Source: Demequina aestuarii (GTDB lineage Bacteria; Actinomycetota; Actinomycetes; Actinomycetales; Demequinaceae). Taken from it: 64,000 nucleotides of DNA. Under the pieces are notes generated by a model. That model saw only the letters and a program-made list of their open reading frames with translations, was not told the origin of the DNA and ran no database searches. The stretch is taken from positions 1,383,467 to 1,447,466 of the forward strand of contig NZ_BBRD01000001.1 in assembly GCF_000975095.1 (NCBI RefSeq). Direction: 5' to 3'. Within the stretch, counting starts at the first letter, position 1. Every line of letters begins with the position of its first letter. Positions 8,557 to 18,300 of the stretch are shown one piece after another. The translations under genes were made by a program, and so were the position numbers.

Positions 8557-8624
8557 CCGGGCGGAGTGTCGCATTCGGGCATGCTCGTGACCCATCCCAC
8601 CCTGCAGACGCGCCTTCGTCGCCA

Positions 8625-8630
8625 TATCGT
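8625..8630 (+). promoter_or_regulatory. -10-like hexamer TATCGT before the DUF1801 pseudogene
   Basis: TATCGT, six bases, then the ATG at 8637. It is the same leaderless arrangement as the divergent gene next door. The promoter therefore appears intact although the gene is broken. Confidence 0.4.
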
Positions 8631-8636
8631 GACCGC

Positions 8637-8872
8637 ATGGTCGACAACGCAGCACAGCCCACCGACGGCGACGTCGAGGAGTACCTCGCGACCATCGAAC
8701 CCGCGGGCCGACGCGAGGACGGCTTTCGGCTGCTCACACTCATGGCGGACGTGACGGGAGAGGCCCCCACCACGTGGGGTGCGGCTACATCACGCGTCCC
8801 GACGCGGTGAGCGACGACGTCCTGCGAGAACTCATCGACTCGGCGTACCGCAGCGCCGACGACGCGTCGTGA
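8637..8872 (+). pseudogene. DUF1801 (YdhG-like) gene with an internal deletion and frame change
   Basis: The first 43 or so codons read MVDNAAQPTDGDVEEYLATI, then GRREDGFRLLTLMADVTGE and APTTWG, the normal opening of a DUF1801 protein. The frame then runs to TGA at 8808-8810. In another frame, from about 8777 to the TGA at 8870-8872, the sequence reads GCGYITRPDAVSDDVLRELI followed by DSAYRSADDAS, the normal end of the same family. The middle 60-70 residues, including the usual GFG-Y-Y and FSPRK region, are missing. An internal deletion that also shifted the frame explains this better than a sequencing error. It converges on der. Confidence 0.8.
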
Positions 8873-8882
8873 GACGCGCCCC

Positions 8883-10385
8883 TCAGCGTCGCTTGCGCTT
8901 CTCCCGCACTCTCACCGAGATCTGAATCGGCGAGCCCTCGAAGCCGAACTTCTCTCGGAGGCGCCGTTCGATGAACCTCCGGTAGGTGGGCTCCAGGAAC
9001 CCGGAAGCAAAGATGACGAACCGGGGAGGACGGTTCGACGCCTGCGTCGCGAAGAGGATCTTGGGCTGCTTGCCCGAGCGCACCGGGTGAGGGTGTTCCG
9101 CGACGAGCTCGCCGAGGAAGGAGTTGAGCTTCCCGGTCGAGATGCGCTGGTCCCAGCTGCCCAGGGCGAGATCGATCGCCGGCACCAGCCGGTTGGTGTG
9201 CCACGAGGTGAGAGCGGACAGGTTCACCCGAGGCGCCCAGGTCAGCTGGACCAGGTCCTGCTCGATGGAGCGCTCGAGCAGGAACCGCTCGTCTTCACCC
9301 ACCAGGTCCCACTTGTTGAACACCAGCACGATCGCGCGACCCGAGTCCAGCACCTGGGTGATGACCCGGGAGTCCTGGTCGGTGAGCGGAACCGAGGCGT
9401 CGAGCAGCACGAGCACCACCTCGGCGCGCTCGATGGCCGTGGCGGTCCGCAGCGACGCGTAGAAGTCCGCCCCCTTGGACATGTGGACCCGACGACGGAT
9501 TCCCGCAGTGTCGACCAGTGTCCACGAGCGGCCTGCGATCTCGACTCTCTCATCCACCGGGTCACGCGTGGTGCCCGCCTCCTCGTTCACCACGACCCGG
9601 TTCTCGCCGGCCAGCTGGTTCAGCAGCGAGCTCTTGCCCACGTTCGGGCGGCCCACCAGCGCGATGCGACGCGGGGCGTCTGGGTCGACCTCCACCTGCG
9701 GCATCTCGGTGGGAAGCATGGCGACGGCCGCATCGAGGAGGTCGCCGGTGCCGCGGCCGTGCAGAGCGCTGACGGGATACGGCTCGCCCAGTCCGAGGCT
9801 CCACAGGGATGCCGCCTCGAGCTCGCCCTGCGGACCGTCCACCTTGTTGGCGGCGAGGACCACTGGCTTGCCGGAACGGCGCAGCAGCCGGACCACCTTC
9901 TCGTCAGAGGCCGTGGGGCCCACCTTCGAGTCCACGACGAACATGACCGCATCGGCCATCTCCACCGCAACCTCGGCCTGCTGGGCCACGGACAGATCGA
10001 GACCGGTCACCTTGGCCTCCCAGCCACCGGTGTCCATCAGCATGAAGTCCGTACCGGACCACTCTGCTGGGTACAGAACGCGGTCGCGGGTGACGCCCGG
10101 CTTGTCCTCGACGACGGCGAGCCGCTTGCCGAGGATGCGGTTGACGAGAGTGGACTTGCCGACGTTCGGGCGGCCGATCACCGCGAGGATGGGCAGCGCA
10201 CGCTCGGTGACGGGCTCGACGTCGCCCTCCAGCGCCGCCAGGTCCTCGGGGCTCAGCTCGTAGTCGTCGAGACCCGCGCGAAGCGCCGCCTCGCGAACCT
10301 CGTCGAGGCTCTCCTCAGGATCGGACGCCACGGGCATCGGCGGCGGGACGTCCTCCAGGCCGGGGTACTGCTGCTCGTCGCTCAT
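8883..10385 (-). CDS. der: Ribosome biogenesis GTPase Der (EngA)
   Basis: Essential tandem GTPase for maturation of the 50S subunit. Both G domains are complete: GRPNVGKS at 71-78 and again near residue 245, with DTGG and DTAG switch motifs, NKVDG and NKWD specificity motifs, and a C-terminal KH-like domain ending in a Lys/Arg tail. An acidic N-terminal extension of about 65 residues precedes the first domain, as in many actinobacteria. The start has GGAGAA upstream. Its start codon overlaps the plsC stop, so it is the last gene of the cmk-plsC-der run. Confidence 0.96.
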   Translation of the reverse strand: MSDEQQYPGLEDVPPPMPVASDPEESLDEVREAALRAGLDDYELSPEDLAALEGDVEPVTERALPILAVIGRPNVGKSTLVNRILGKRLAVVEDKPGVTRDRVLYPAEWSGTDFMLMDTGGWEAKVTGLDLSVAQQAEVAVEMADAVMFVVDSKVGPTASDEKVVRLLRRSGKPVVLAANKVDGPQGELEAASLWSLGLGEPYPVSALHGRGTGDLLDAAVAMLPTEMPQVEVDPDAPRRIALVGRPNVGKSSLLNQLAGENRVVVNEEAGTTRDPVDERVEIAGRSWTLVDTAGIRRRVHMSKGADFYASLRTATAIERAEVVLVLLDASVPLTDQDSRVITQVLDSGRAIVLVFNKWDLVGEDERFLLERSIEQDLVQLTWAPRVNLSALTSWHTNRLVPAIDLALGSWDQRISTGKLNSFLGELVAEHPHPVRSGKQPKILFATQASNRPPRFVIFASGFLEPTYRRFIERRLREKFGFEGSPIQISVRVREKRKRR

Positions 10386-11080
10386 GCGTTCTCCTCGATA
10401 CTTGCGTTGGTCCGGCCCCCATCATCCCCCGGCAAGCGGAGGTCGGTGTCAGCGAGCGTCGCCTCTACCTGCGCGCGCAATGCGGCGGCGACGGCCTGCT
10501 GGGCCCACTCCTGGCGCCGGCGGCCCTTGAGATCCGCGGGCGGGGCGAGCGTCACGGGCGCGCCGAACGCCGCGAGGATGCGGCGGCGCGGCGGCGGCCA
10601 CACGCTGACCGGCTCGCCCGCTCGACGTGTGCCGATGAGCGCCGTCGGAACGATGGGAGCACCCGACTGGAGCGCCAACCACGCCGCGCCGCCGTGCACC
10701 GCATCGGCCGTGCCCGCGCCGCGCGTGCCTTCGGGGAACATCCCCACGACGCCGCCTCTGCGCAGCACGGCGAGCCCCTGTGCGAGTGCAGTCCGGCCGG
10801 CACCGTCGACGCGGATCTGGCCGGCGGCGCGCAGAATGAACCCGAGCGCCCCGCGAAACATGTGCGATCCGATGAGGAAGTGCGACGGCCGGGACACGAC
10901 GCCGTGCAGCACCGGGCCATCGATGAAACCCACGTGGTTCGCGACCACGATGGCGGCGCCGCGTCGCGGCAGGTGCTTGTGACCGCGGACCTCTGTCGCC
11001 CACCAGCCCCGCGCGAGAGCAAGGCCGATCCACCGGGACCAGCGCGGGCCCCAGACGGTCGGCGCGTCAGATTCGCTCAC
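10382..11080 (-). CDS. plsC: 1-acyl-sn-glycerol-3-phosphate acyltransferase family protein
   Basis: Membrane-associated acyltransferase of phospholipid synthesis. The catalytic HX4D motif is NHVGFID (His49, Asp54), and FPEGTRG, the substrate-binding motif, follows about 65 residues later. It has 232 residues. The GTG start at 11080 overlaps the cmk stop by four bases, and its end overlaps the der start by four bases, so the three genes are translationally coupled. The position between cmk and der is standard in actinobacteria. Confidence 0.88.
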   Translation of the reverse strand: MSESDAPTVWGPRWSRWIGLALARGWWATEVRGHKHLPRRGAAIVVANHVGFIDGPVLHGVVSRPSHFLIGSHMFRGALGFILRAAGQIRVDGAGRTALAQGLAVLRRGGVVGMFPEGTRGAGTADAVHGGAAWLALQSGAPIVPTALIGTRRAGEPVSVWPPPRRRILAAFGAPVTLAPPADLKGRRRQEWAQQAVAAALRAQVEATLADTDLRLPGDDGGRTNASIEENA

Positions 11081-11754
11081 AGCGTCGCCTCGTGCGCGAG
11101 CTGCACCACCGCTCGTACCGCCTCGTCGATGGTCAGGTCGGTGGTGTCGAGGGTGTGGACGCCGTCGGTGGCCTCGTGGAAGCTCACCACGGCCGAGTCT
11201 CGTCGGTCTCGACCCAGCACCGCTTCACGGACTGTCGCCACGTCGGCACCCTCGCCGGCGCGACGTGCCACGCGCACCTCGTCATCGGCGGTCATCAGCA
11301 CCCTGACATCGGCGTCGGGTGCGATCACTGTCGTGATGTCGCGACCCTCGACGCACACTCCCCTGCCCTGAGACATCCCACCGGCCCGCTCCATGCGAAT
11401 CACCTCGCGCTGCATCTCCTGCAGGATCGGGCGCGCCTCCAGGTTGGTCGCGACCTTCGACACCGTGAGGGCGACAGTGTCGGTGCGGATCTGCCGCGAC
11501 ACGTCCTCCCCGTCCAGCAGCACGCGCGGATTGCGCGGGTCGAGGACGAGTTCCACGTTCATGGTCGCGACCATCGCGGCGACGTCGCTCGTCACGGAGA
11601 AGTCGACGCCCTCCATGAGGCACGCGAGGGTCGCGACTCGGTAGGTCGCCCCGGTGTCGAAGTAGGCCAGGCCCAGCCGCGTGGCGACCTCACGGGACAC
11701 CGTGGACTTGCCGGTGCCCGCTGGCCCGTCGATGGCGATGACGATTCCGGTCAT
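11077..11754 (-). CDS. cmk: (d)CMP kinase
   Basis: Phosphorylates CMP and dCMP with ATP. The P-loop is GPAGTGKST at residues 10-18, followed by the FDTGATYR NMP-binding segment and GRDITTVIAPDA. At 225 residues it is normal size. It overlaps tyrA upstream and plsC downstream by four bases each, which argues for one transcript. Confidence 0.95.
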   Translation of the reverse strand: MTGIVIAIDGPAGTGKSTVSREVATRLGLAYFDTGATYRVATLACLMEGVDFSVTSDVAAMVATMNVELVLDPRNPRVLLDGEDVSRQIRTDTVALTVSKVATNLEARPILQEMQREVIRMERAGGMSQGRGVCVEGRDITTVIAPDADVRVLMTADDEVRVARRAGEGADVATVREAVLGRDRRDSAVVSFHEATDGVHTLDTTDLTIDEAVRAVVQLAHEATL

Positions 11755-12806
11755 GAGGCTGCGATCTCCCACTCGTGTGCGATGAGCGCTCGCGACAGCT
11801 CGTCCGCCATGGCGGGGAGAACGTGCAGCGTGGTGAGTCCCACAGGCTGTCGTGGCGAGTGCTCGATGGTGATGTCTTCGACGTTCACTCCGACCGAGGC
11901 CACGTCGGACAGGAGCCGCAACAGCTGCCCGGGCTCGTCGGGAACGATGACGGTGACGGGAATCCACTCCCGCTTGGCGCCGCCGTGCTTGCCGGGGATG
12001 CGCGCGACTTCGACACGTCCACGTTCGATCAGGTCGGTGAGAGCCTCGCCCACATCGTCGGAGTCCCGGACGTCCTCGAGGTCGTCGATGATGTGCGTCA
12101 GCGTGGCGACGAGCGCGTGACGGTTGAGCCGCGCGATGTCCGCCCACATGCGAGGGTCGGAGGCCGCGATGCGGGTCACGTCCCGCAGCCCCTGGCCCGC
12201 CAGCGCCACATCGTCTGGTCCCAGCGTGCCGAGCGCCGCGGCGACGGCGGAGGCGGCGACTTGAGGTGCGTGCGACACTCGCGCGACCGCAGCATCGTGC
12301 GCGTCAGCCTCCATCGTGACGAGGTCGCATTGGAGCGCGTGCGGCACCCGCGACACGAGCTCGACCGCATGCGGGGTCGCCCCGTTGGGGCAGAGCACCC
12401 ATGGCCTGGCCTTGAACAGGTCACCCTGAGCCGCGAGTGCGCCGGAGATCTCGCGGCCCGCCATCGGGTGCGACCCCACATACCTGTCGCCGCAGCCCGT
12501 CGCGTCAGCGGCCCGGGCGATGGGCGCCTTCACGCTGGCGACGTCGGTGACCACCGCGTCGGGCCATCGCTCGAGCGCGCCTGCGACCACCACGGCGGCC
12601 AGCGCCGGGGGCACCGCGACGATGACGAGGTCCGGTGCGGCGCTGCCGAGCGAGCCACCCGCGCCGATGGCGTGACCGAGTGCCTGAGCATCGGGGTCCG
12701 CATCCTCGAGGGAGACCGACCACCCCTCGGCCGTCAGACCGATGCCGATGGACGCGCCGATGAGTCCCGCGCCGATGACGTGGGTGCGCGGCAGCGTGCC
12801 ATCCAT
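11751..12806 (-). CDS. tyrA: Prephenate dehydrogenase with C-terminal ACT domain
   Basis: Oxidises prephenate with NAD(P)+ on the way to tyrosine. The N-terminal Rossmann motif GAGLIGASIG sits at residues 11-20, and GSHPMAGRE carries the catalytic histidine region. The last 75 or so residues (PVTVIVPDEPGQLLRLLSDV onward) form an ACT domain, probably for feedback control by tyrosine. 351 residues. The ATG at 12806 lies two bases after the aroH stop. The tyrA-aroH pair sits within the cell-maintenance run between rluB and cmk. Confidence 0.93.
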   Translation of the reverse strand: MDGTLPRTHVIGAGLIGASIGIGLTAEGWSVSLEDADPDAQALGHAIGAGGSLGSAAPDLVIVAVPPALAAVVVAGALERWPDAVVTDVASVKAPIARAADATGCGDRYVGSHPMAGREISGALAAQGDLFKARPWVLCPNGATPHAVELVSRVPHALQCDLVTMEADAHDAAVARVSHAPQVAASAVAAALGTLGPDDVALAGQGLRDVTRIAASDPRMWADIARLNRHALVATLTHIIDDLEDVRDSDDVGEALTDLIERGRVEVARIPGKHGGAKREWIPVTVIVPDEPGQLLRLLSDVASVGVNVEDITIEHSPRQPVGLTTLHVLPAMADELSRALIAHEWEIAAS

Positions 12807-12808
12807 GG

Positions 12809-13180
12809 CTACTGCGCCAGGTCGCGCCGCAGAGACACCGCGTCGTGAAGGTACACGTGGGTGATGTCGCTCCGGGACCGCGTGGTCTCGGCGTGCATCA
12901 TGACCCGCACCACGAGCGGGAGTGCGCCCGGAACCGCCATCTCCTGCGCGCACATGAGCGGCACTGCGCCGAACCCCAGTTCACGTGCTGCCGCGGCGGG
13001 GAAGTCGCTGATGATGTCGGGGGTGCAGGTGAAGATCACCGAGACGATGTCGTCAGTCTCGAGGGTGTTGGCGGCCACGACCGCCTCGACCAATTCCTGC
13101 GTGCGCTGGCGCAGGTGGTCACGCTCGTCGCGCTCGAGCGTGGTGGCTCCACGGATGGCTCTCAGGGGCATGGACACCAT
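12809..13180 (-). CDS. aroH: Chorismate mutase, AroH type
   Basis: A 123-residue enzyme of the Bacillus AroH fold, a trimeric chorismate mutase unlike the helical AroQ type common in actinobacteria. Recognisable segments are RAIRGATTLERDE at the N-terminus, FTCTPDIISDFPAAAARE in the middle (active-site region) and HVYLHDAVSLRRDL at the end. It supplies prephenate to TyrA, encoded next to it. The start is ATG at 13180 or 13171; neither has a clear ribosome-binding site. Confidence 0.9.
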   Translation of the reverse strand: MVSMPLRAIRGATTLERDERDHLRQRTQELVEAVVAANTLETDDIVSVIFTCTPDIISDFPAAAARELGFGAVPLMCAQEMAVPGALPLVVRVMMHAETTRSRSDITHVYLHDAVSLRRDLAQ

Positions 13181-13201
13181 GGTATCGGCCAGCGCACAGG
13201 C

Positions 13202-13951
13202 TCAGAGCCCCGCGACCTTCATCAGCGAGCCGACCTCTTCGCGACCCAGCCGGCGCACCTGCCCGGGCTGCAAGGTGCCCAGTGGGATGGGCCCGAAGTC
13301 GGTCCTGACCAGGTCGATCACGGGGTGGCCCGCCTTGTCGAGCATGCGGCGGACGATGCGGTTGCGGCCCTCGTGGAGTTCGACCTTGACGAGCGAGGCG
13401 TCGTCGCGTGCGTCGAGGATGGCACAGTCGGTCACCCGTACCGGGCCATCGTCGAGGTCCACCCCGGCGCGGAGCATCGTGCACAGCGACTTCGGGACCC
13501 GTCCCTCGACCTTGGCGACATACACCTTTGGCACCCCGTGCGAGGGGTGGGCGAGCCGGTTGGCGAGGTCGCCATCGTTGGTGAGCAGCAGCACCCCCGT
13601 GGTCTCCGCGTCGAGCCTGCCGACGTGGAAGAGCCGTTCGTCGAAGTCGGCGACGAACTCGTCGAGGGAGCGACGCCCCTGGGGGTCGCTCATGGTCGAG
13701 ACCACGCCAGCCGGCTTGTTGAGGACCACGACCACCTTCGAGTCGTCGACGCTGATGCGCTGACCCTTGACCTCGATCGTCACCTCGTCGGGATTGACGC
13801 GGACGCCGAGTTGGTCGACGACCTCACCGTTCACCTTGACGAGCCCGCGTTCGATGAGGATCTCGCACTTGCGACGCGACCCCACTCCCGCGGCCGCCAG
13901 CACCTTCTGCAATCGCACGCCCTCCGGACGATGCACTTCGAGCTCATCCAT
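13202..13951 (-). CDS. rluB: 23S rRNA pseudouridine synthase (RluB/RsuA family)
   Basis: 249 residues: an S4 RNA-binding domain from about residue 12 to 60 (RLQKVLAAAGVGSRRKCE) and a pseudouridine synthase domain with the catalytic aspartate 114 in GRLDAETTGVLLLTNDG. RNRIVRRMLDKAGHPV marks the RsuA/RluB/E/F subfamily. The gene begins within the scpB stop region, matching the conserved actinobacterial order parA-scpA-scpB-rluB. The exact rRNA position modified is not shown by sequence alone. Confidence 0.92.
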   Translation of the reverse strand: MDELEVHRPEGVRLQKVLAAAGVGSRRKCEILIERGLVKVNGEVVDQLGVRVNPDEVTIEVKGQRISVDDSKVVVVLNKPAGVVSTMSDPQGRRSLDEFVADFDERLFHVGRLDAETTGVLLLTNDGDLANRLAHPSHGVPKVYVAKVEGRVPKSLCTMLRAGVDLDDGPVRVTDCAILDARDDASLVKVELHEGRNRIVRRMLDKAGHPVIDLVRTDFGPIPLGTLQPGQVRRLGREEVGSLMKVAGL

Positions 13952-14496
13952 CAGCGGCCCTCTCCGTCGATGTCAGCGAGGTCAGGGAGGTACGGGGCGA
14001 GCTCGGGCAGGTCGTCGAGCGAGGCGAGGCCCAGACGCTCGAGGAACTCGGTGGTCGTGCCGTACTGCACGGCGCCGCCCACCTCGCCCACCTCAGTGAC
14101 GAGCGAACGCGCGCTCAGCGTCTTCATGACGGAGTCGACGCTCACTCCGCGCACCTGAGAGATCTGGCCGCGAGTCACGGGCTGCCGGTACGCCACCACA
14201 GCGAGGGTCTCGAGCGCCGCCTGGGACAGCCGCGCGGACTGACCCTCGACGATGAACGTGCCGACCGCATCGGCGTACAGGCGTGACGAGTAGATGCGCC
14301 AGCGACCGTCGACTTCGCGCAACTCGAATCCGCGCGGCGCCGCGGGGTCCGCGTACTCGTCGCGCAGCTCGTGGAGCACGGCCATCACCTGGTCGAGCGG
14401 TTTGTCCACCGCCGCGGCGAGATCTGCCGCGTCCACTGGCTCATCCACCACCATCAGGATCGCCTCGATCGCGCCCCTCGTGTGCACGTCAGTCAT
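13951..14496 (-). CDS. scpB: Segregation and condensation protein B
   Basis: Winged-helix partner of ScpA in the SMC condensin. 181 residues, with GAIEAILMVVDEPV at the start and LAVVAYRQPVTRGQISQVRG, the family signature, in the second winged helix. It overlaps scpA by eight bases and runs directly into rluB. The last 30 residues are acidic and Pro/Leu-rich, with little conservation expected. Confidence 0.94.
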   Translation of the reverse strand: MTDVHTRGAIEAILMVVDEPVDAADLAAAVDKPLDQVMAVLHELRDEYADPAAPRGFELREVDGRWRIYSSRLYADAVGTFIVEGQSARLSQAALETLAVVAYRQPVTRGQISQVRGVSVDSVMKTLSARSLVTEVGEVGGAVQYGTTTEFLERLGLASLDDLPELAPYLPDLADIDGEGR

Positions 14497-15367
14497 CCGA
14501 TCGCGTCTCCGTCTCCCGTGCCGACTCGTCCGCGCCCGCCACGCCGTGGGGCGCGCCTTCGTCGAACTCGTCCGACACCTCGATGTCGACGTCTCCCTCT
14601 CCGCCAGTCCAGCGGATGGTGAGCTCGCCGAGCGATCTCATCTGTTCGAAGGCGACCACCGCCTCCTTGAACAATTCAAGCAGGGCGAGGAACCGCGCGA
14701 CGACCACGTTCACGTGATCCGCGTCCTGCACGAGCGCGCGGAAGGTGACCACTTTCTCGCGCTGCAGCCGGCTCGTCACGAGTGCGGCCTGCTCCCTGAC
14801 ACTCACCGCCGGGGCGTGCAGGTGTGTCAGGCTCACCCCCGCCTGCTCAGGCTTGGGCTTCAGCGCGTGAGCGGCGAGGCGCGCCAGGTCGTCGGGAGTG
14901 ACCGACCACACCAGCTCTGGCAGCAGCATCGCGAAGTGCGGCTCCAAGGGAACGTCGCGCGGCAGGCGCCGGGGCGCCGACAGCAATTGGGCGAACGTCC
15001 CGGCGACCAGCTTGTACGCCCGGTACTGCAGCAATCGCGCGAACAGCAGATCGCGCGCCTCGAGCATCTCGAGGTCCTCGACGTCATCGACCTGGCCCTG
15101 CGGCAGCAGCCGTGCCGCCTTCATGTCGAGCAGGGTGGCCGCGACGACGAGGAACTCGCTGGCCTGCGACAGGTCCCAATCCGCCTCGTATGCGGCGATC
15201 GTGGCGAGGAACTCGTCGGTCACGCGGGCAAGCGCGACATCCGTGATCTCCATCTCATGTTTCGAGATGAGCGACAGCAGCAGGTCGAATGGGCCCTCGA
15301 AGTTGTCCAGGTGCACCGAGAACGCCGGTCGCTGCTCCCCGGCTGGGGCCTCGGTCGGGACGGTCAC
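14489..15367 (-). CDS. scpA: Segregation and condensation protein A (kleisin)
   Basis: Kleisin subunit that bridges SMC heads. The N-terminal signature VHLDNFEGPFDLLLSLISKH is present, and the C-terminal winged helix contains TFRALVQDADHVNVVVARFL. The start is unsure: the GTG at 15367 lies 17 bases after the parA stop and gives 292 residues, while a GTG at 15442 would add 25 low-complexity Ser/Pro/Ala residues and overlap parA by 59 bases. Neither has a clear ribosome-binding site. A poorly conserved acidic tail follows the second domain. Confidence 0.92.
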   Translation of the reverse strand: MTVPTEAPAGEQRPAFSVHLDNFEGPFDLLLSLISKHEMEITDVALARVTDEFLATIAAYEADWDLSQASEFLVVAATLLDMKAARLLPQGQVDDVEDLEMLEARDLLFARLLQYRAYKLVAGTFAQLLSAPRRLPRDVPLEPHFAMLLPELVWSVTPDDLARLAAHALKPKPEQAGVSLTHLHAPAVSVREQAALVTSRLQREKVVTFRALVQDADHVNVVVARFLALLELFKEAVVAFEQMRSLGELTIRWTGGEGDVDIEVSDEFDEGAPHGVAGADESARETETRSDD

Positions 15368-15383
15368 GGTCGGACGGTCGCGG

Positions 15384-16208
15384 TCAGGCCGCGACGCCCC
15401 AGGCGACGAGCTCGCGGGCGAGGGCGCGGTACTGCTCGGCACCCGCGTGCTTGGGTGCGAACGTCGTGATGGGCTCGGCGGCGACTGTCGCGTCCGGGAA
15501 CTTCACAGTGCGGTGGATCATCGTCTGCGTGACCTTCTCGCCGAACCGCTCCCGGACGCGTTCGACCACCTCCTGTGCGTGCAGGGTGCGGCCGTCGTAC
15601 ATGGTGGGGATGATCGCGTCCACGGCAAGGCGGGGGTTGAGCCGATCCTGCACCTTGTCGATGGTCTCCACCAGCAACGCGACGCCGCGCATCGCGAAGT
15701 ACTCGCAGGCGAGCGGAATGATCACGCCGTGAGCTGCCACCAGGGCGTTCACCGTGAGCAGGCCGAGCGACGGCTGGCAGTCGATGAGGATGACGTCGTA
15801 GTCGTCGAGGACGGGCCGCAGCCCGCGCGCCAGGGTCGACTCACGCGCGACCTCGCCGACCAGCTGCACCTCGGCGGCGGACAGGTCGATGTTCGCGGGC
15901 ACGAGGTCGAGGCCCTCGACCGGGGTCGTGCGCACGATCTCCTCGATGCCGACGGACGAGCGCATGAGCAGGTCGTACACCGTGGTGTCGAGCTCGTTGG
16001 GGTTCACGCCCAGGCCGGCGGAGGCGGCGCCCTGGGGGTCGAAGTCCACCACCAGCACCTTGCGTCCGTACTCGGCTAGCGCAGCCGCGAGATTGACCGT
16101 GGTGGTGGTCTTTCCCACGCCGCCCTTCTGATTGCACAGGGCGATCACTCGGGCCGGGCCGTGCCCTCGCAGCGCGGTCGGTTCGGGGAAGTCGGTCACC
16201 CGCCCCAC
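15384..16208 (-). CDS. parA: ParA-family ATPase (chromosome partitioning-like)
   Basis: 274 residues with a deviant Walker A KGGVGKTTT at 28-36, VVDFDPQGAAS as the switch region and LIDCQPSLGLLTVNAL as Walker B. No parB follows; the partner genes here are scpA and scpB, as in Mycobacterium Rv1708-Rv1710, so this is the condensin-linked ParA paralogue rather than the origin-proximal Soj. The GTG at 16208 is used; an in-frame GTG at 16199 is also possible. Confidence 0.92.
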   Translation of the reverse strand: MGRVTDFPEPTALRGHGPARVIALCNQKGGVGKTTTTVNLAAALAEYGRKVLVVDFDPQGAASAGLGVNPNELDTTVYDLLMRSSVGIEEIVRTTPVEGLDLVPANIDLSAAEVQLVGEVARESTLARGLRPVLDDYDVILIDCQPSLGLLTVNALVAAHGVIIPLACEYFAMRGVALLVETIDKVQDRLNPRLAVDAIIPTMYDGRTLHAQEVVERVRERFGEKVTQTMIHRTVKFPDATVAAEPITTFAPKHAGAEQYRALARELVAWGVAA

Positions 16209-16232
16209 ACTACCGAACCAGGACGGGGCCGC

Positions 16233-17156
16233 TCAGCGGGCACGCGGGTGCGTCGCGGCATAGACCTCACGCAGGGCGTCCTGGGTCACCGCGGTGTAGA
16301 TCTGGGTGGTGGTGACGGACGCGTGGCCGAGCAGTTCCTGCACGACCCGCACGTCTGCTCCGCCTGACAGCAGGTGCGTCGCGAACGAGTGGCGGAGGGT
16401 GTGAGGCGAGACCCCGTCGACGCCGGCACGATCGGACGCGGCCTTCAGAATGGCCCACGCGCTCTGTCGCGACAGTCGCGAACCGCGGGTGTTCAGGAAC
16501 AACGCGGCGGTGCCGCGTCCCGACTGGGCCAGCGCAGACCTGGCGCGCACCAGATAGGCCTCGAGCGCATCGGCCGCAAAGGAGCCGATCGGGACGACGC
16601 GCTCCTTGCGCCCCTTGCCCCGCAGCAGCACCGCCTGCTCCCCTGGAGCGAGGGAGAGATCATCGACATCGAGGCCGATCGCCTCGGAGATTCGCGCACC
16701 GGAGGCATAGACCAACTCGAGGAGTGCGCGATCCCTCACGGGGCCGACTCCGTCGCCGGCACCGGCCTGATCCAAGATGCGCGCGACGTCGTCAGTCGAG
16801 ATGGCTTTGGGGAGTCGTTTGGGGACCGACCGGGGCTTGACGTCCAGCGACGGGTCGTCACGCGTCCATCCCTCGGCGACGGCGAAGCGGTGCCAGCCGC
16901 GCACCGCGACGACCGTGCGCGAGGCCGATGCAGGGGCGAGCGCGCGCCCTCCGTCGTCACCGGTCCCGATCGCCTCCGCGAAGGCGGCGACGTCGGCGCG
17001 CGTCGCTTCGGCGAGACCCGGGCGCCCGCGCTCGGTCAGGAAAGTCTCGTACCGCCCGAGGTCGCGCCGATACGCCGCGACGGTGTTCCTGCTGAGTCCC
17101 CGCTCGACGGTGACGTGAGCCAAGTAGGCCTCGCGCTCGTCTGCGAGCATGCTCAC
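16233..17156 (-). CDS. xerD: Tyrosine recombinase XerD
   Basis: Site-specific recombinase that resolves chromosome dimers at dif. All six catalytic residues are visible: Arg155 (ARISEAIGL), Lys181 ([10 protein letters not shown]), His252 and Arg255 ([12 protein letters not shown]), His278 ([10 protein letters not shown]) and the nucleophile Tyr287 (QIYTAV). The N-terminal SAM-like core-binding domain covers residues 5-105. 307 residues is the usual size. Its start overlaps the ctaB stop by four bases. This is a housekeeping recombinase, not a mobile-element integrase: it sits in the conserved parA-scp neighbourhood with no att-like repeats nearby. Confidence 0.94.
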   Translation of the reverse strand: MSMLADEREAYLAHVTVERGLSRNTVAAYRRDLGRYETFLTERGRPGLAEATRADVAAFAEAIGTGDDGGRALAPASASRTVVAVRGWHRFAVAEGWTRDDPSLDVKPRSVPKRLPKAISTDDVARILDQAGAGDGVGPVRDRALLELVYASGARISEAIGLDVDDLSLAPGEQAVLLRGKGRKERVVPIGSFAADALEAYLVRARSALAQSGRGTAALFLNTRGSRLSRQSAWAILKAASDRAGVDGVSPHTLRHSFATHLLSGGADVRVVQELLGHASVTTTQIYTAVTQDALREVYAATHPRAR

Positions 17157-18118
17157 GCCTGCAGGACGGTCAGCGCATCGGGAAGAAAGGGGTCGATCAG
17201 CACGGCCGCGAACACGAGGCTCAGATAGGTGATGGAGTCACGGAAGAGCCGCATCTCGCGCAGCTTCGACTCGCCGCGCTCCGAGCGCTGGTAGAGACGA
17301 ATGCATCCGCCCACGAACCACGCGCCCGAGCCGACGGCGACCGCCAGGTAGACCCACGTCATCCCCGCGACGGGGACGAGCGCCAGCGTGGCGGCGACCA
17401 TCGCCACCGCGTACGCGATCATCTCGATCGCGACGCGACGCGTCGAGGCCACCACCGGAAGCATCGGCACCTCGGCGTTCGCGTAGTCGCGGCGGAAGCG
17501 CATCGACAGGGGCCAGTAGTGCGGCGGGGTCCAGAAGAAGATGACAGCGAAGAGGAGCACCGGCGTCCACGACAGCGACTCCGTGACGGCCGCCCAGCCG
17601 ATCAGCACCGGCATGCAGCCCGCGAGGCCGCCCCACACGATGTTCTGCGACGTGCGTCGCTTGAGGACGAGGGTGTAGCCCACGGCGTAGCCGAGGATGG
17701 CGAGCACGGCCAGCAGCGTCGCCAGGGGCGAGTCCACCACCCACAGGAACCACGCCGTCGACGCGATGCTCAGAGCCCACGCGAACACGAGCGCCGCCCG
17801 CGGAGTCACGGCGCCGGTGACGAGCGGTCGGTTCTGGGTTCGCTTCATCACGGCGTCGATGTCACGGTCGATGTAACTGTTGAACACGTTGGCGCCTCCG
17901 GCGGCGAGCGCCCCACCGATCAAGGTGGCGACGACGAGTCCCCAGGACGGCCAGCCGTCTGCCGCGAGGACCATCGTGGGGATCGTGGTGACCAGCAGCA
18001 GTTCGATGATCCGGGGCTTCGTCAGCGCCACATAGGCCTTGAGCCGACGGGTGGCGAGCAGCCACCGCGGCACGGTGGGCGCGGGCACCTCGTCGGTCAC
18101 AGAGGCGGCTGAGGACAT
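17153..18118 (-). CDS. ctaB: Protoheme IX farnesyltransferase (heme O synthase)
   Basis: Integral membrane UbiA-family prenyltransferase that adds a farnesyl group to heme B, needed for aa3- or bo-type oxidases. The allylic diphosphate motif is [18 protein letters not shown], and the second Asp-rich loop is followed by [20 protein letters not shown]. About nine hydrophobic segments; 321 residues. The ATG at 18118 is preceded by TAGGAT and six bases, so the transcript is probably leaderless. It is divergent from tkt, as in most actinobacteria. Confidence 0.95.
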   Translation of the reverse strand: MSSAASVTDEVPAPTVPRWLLATRRLKAYVALTKPRIIELLLVTTIPTMVLAADGWPSWGLVVATLIGGALAAGGANVFNSYIDRDIDAVMKRTQNRPLVTGAVTPRAALVFAWALSIASTAWFLWVVDSPLATLLAVLAILGYAVGYTLVLKRRTSQNIVWGGLAGCMPVLIGWAAVTESLSWTPVLLFAVIFFWTPPHYWPLSMRFRRDYANAEVPMLPVVASTRRVAIEMIAYAVAMVAATLALVPVAGMTWVYLAVAVGSGAWFVGGCIRLYQRSERGESKLREMRLFRDSITYLSLVFAAVLIDPFLPDALTVLQA

Positions 18119-18124
18119 GCCACC

Positions 18125-18130
18125 ATCCTA
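18125..18130 (-). promoter_or_regulatory. -10 hexamer TAGGAT, leaderless start of ctaB
   Basis: TAGGAT on the minus strand, six bases before the ATG at 18118, with no Shine-Dalgarno. It is a good match to actinobacterial -10 elements. Confidence 0.55.
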
Positions 18131-18300
18131 CCCGCGCACGGGCGACCGAGACCCCAGCGGACGGGCGGGCATGACGCGCACATGTCCGCCCGCTCACGCG
18201 CGCGTGTCCGCGCCTGTGAGGTATGGCCGAGCGTGCCCGTAGCGGCACTGTGCCCGGTAGGCTGGCCGAGAATCAGCACACGAGTCCTTGGGAGAATTCT

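Noticed and set aside
16233..17156. Possible integrase marking a mobile element
   Set aside because: The protein is XerD in its conserved parA-scpA context, with no repeats, att sites or cargo genes around it.
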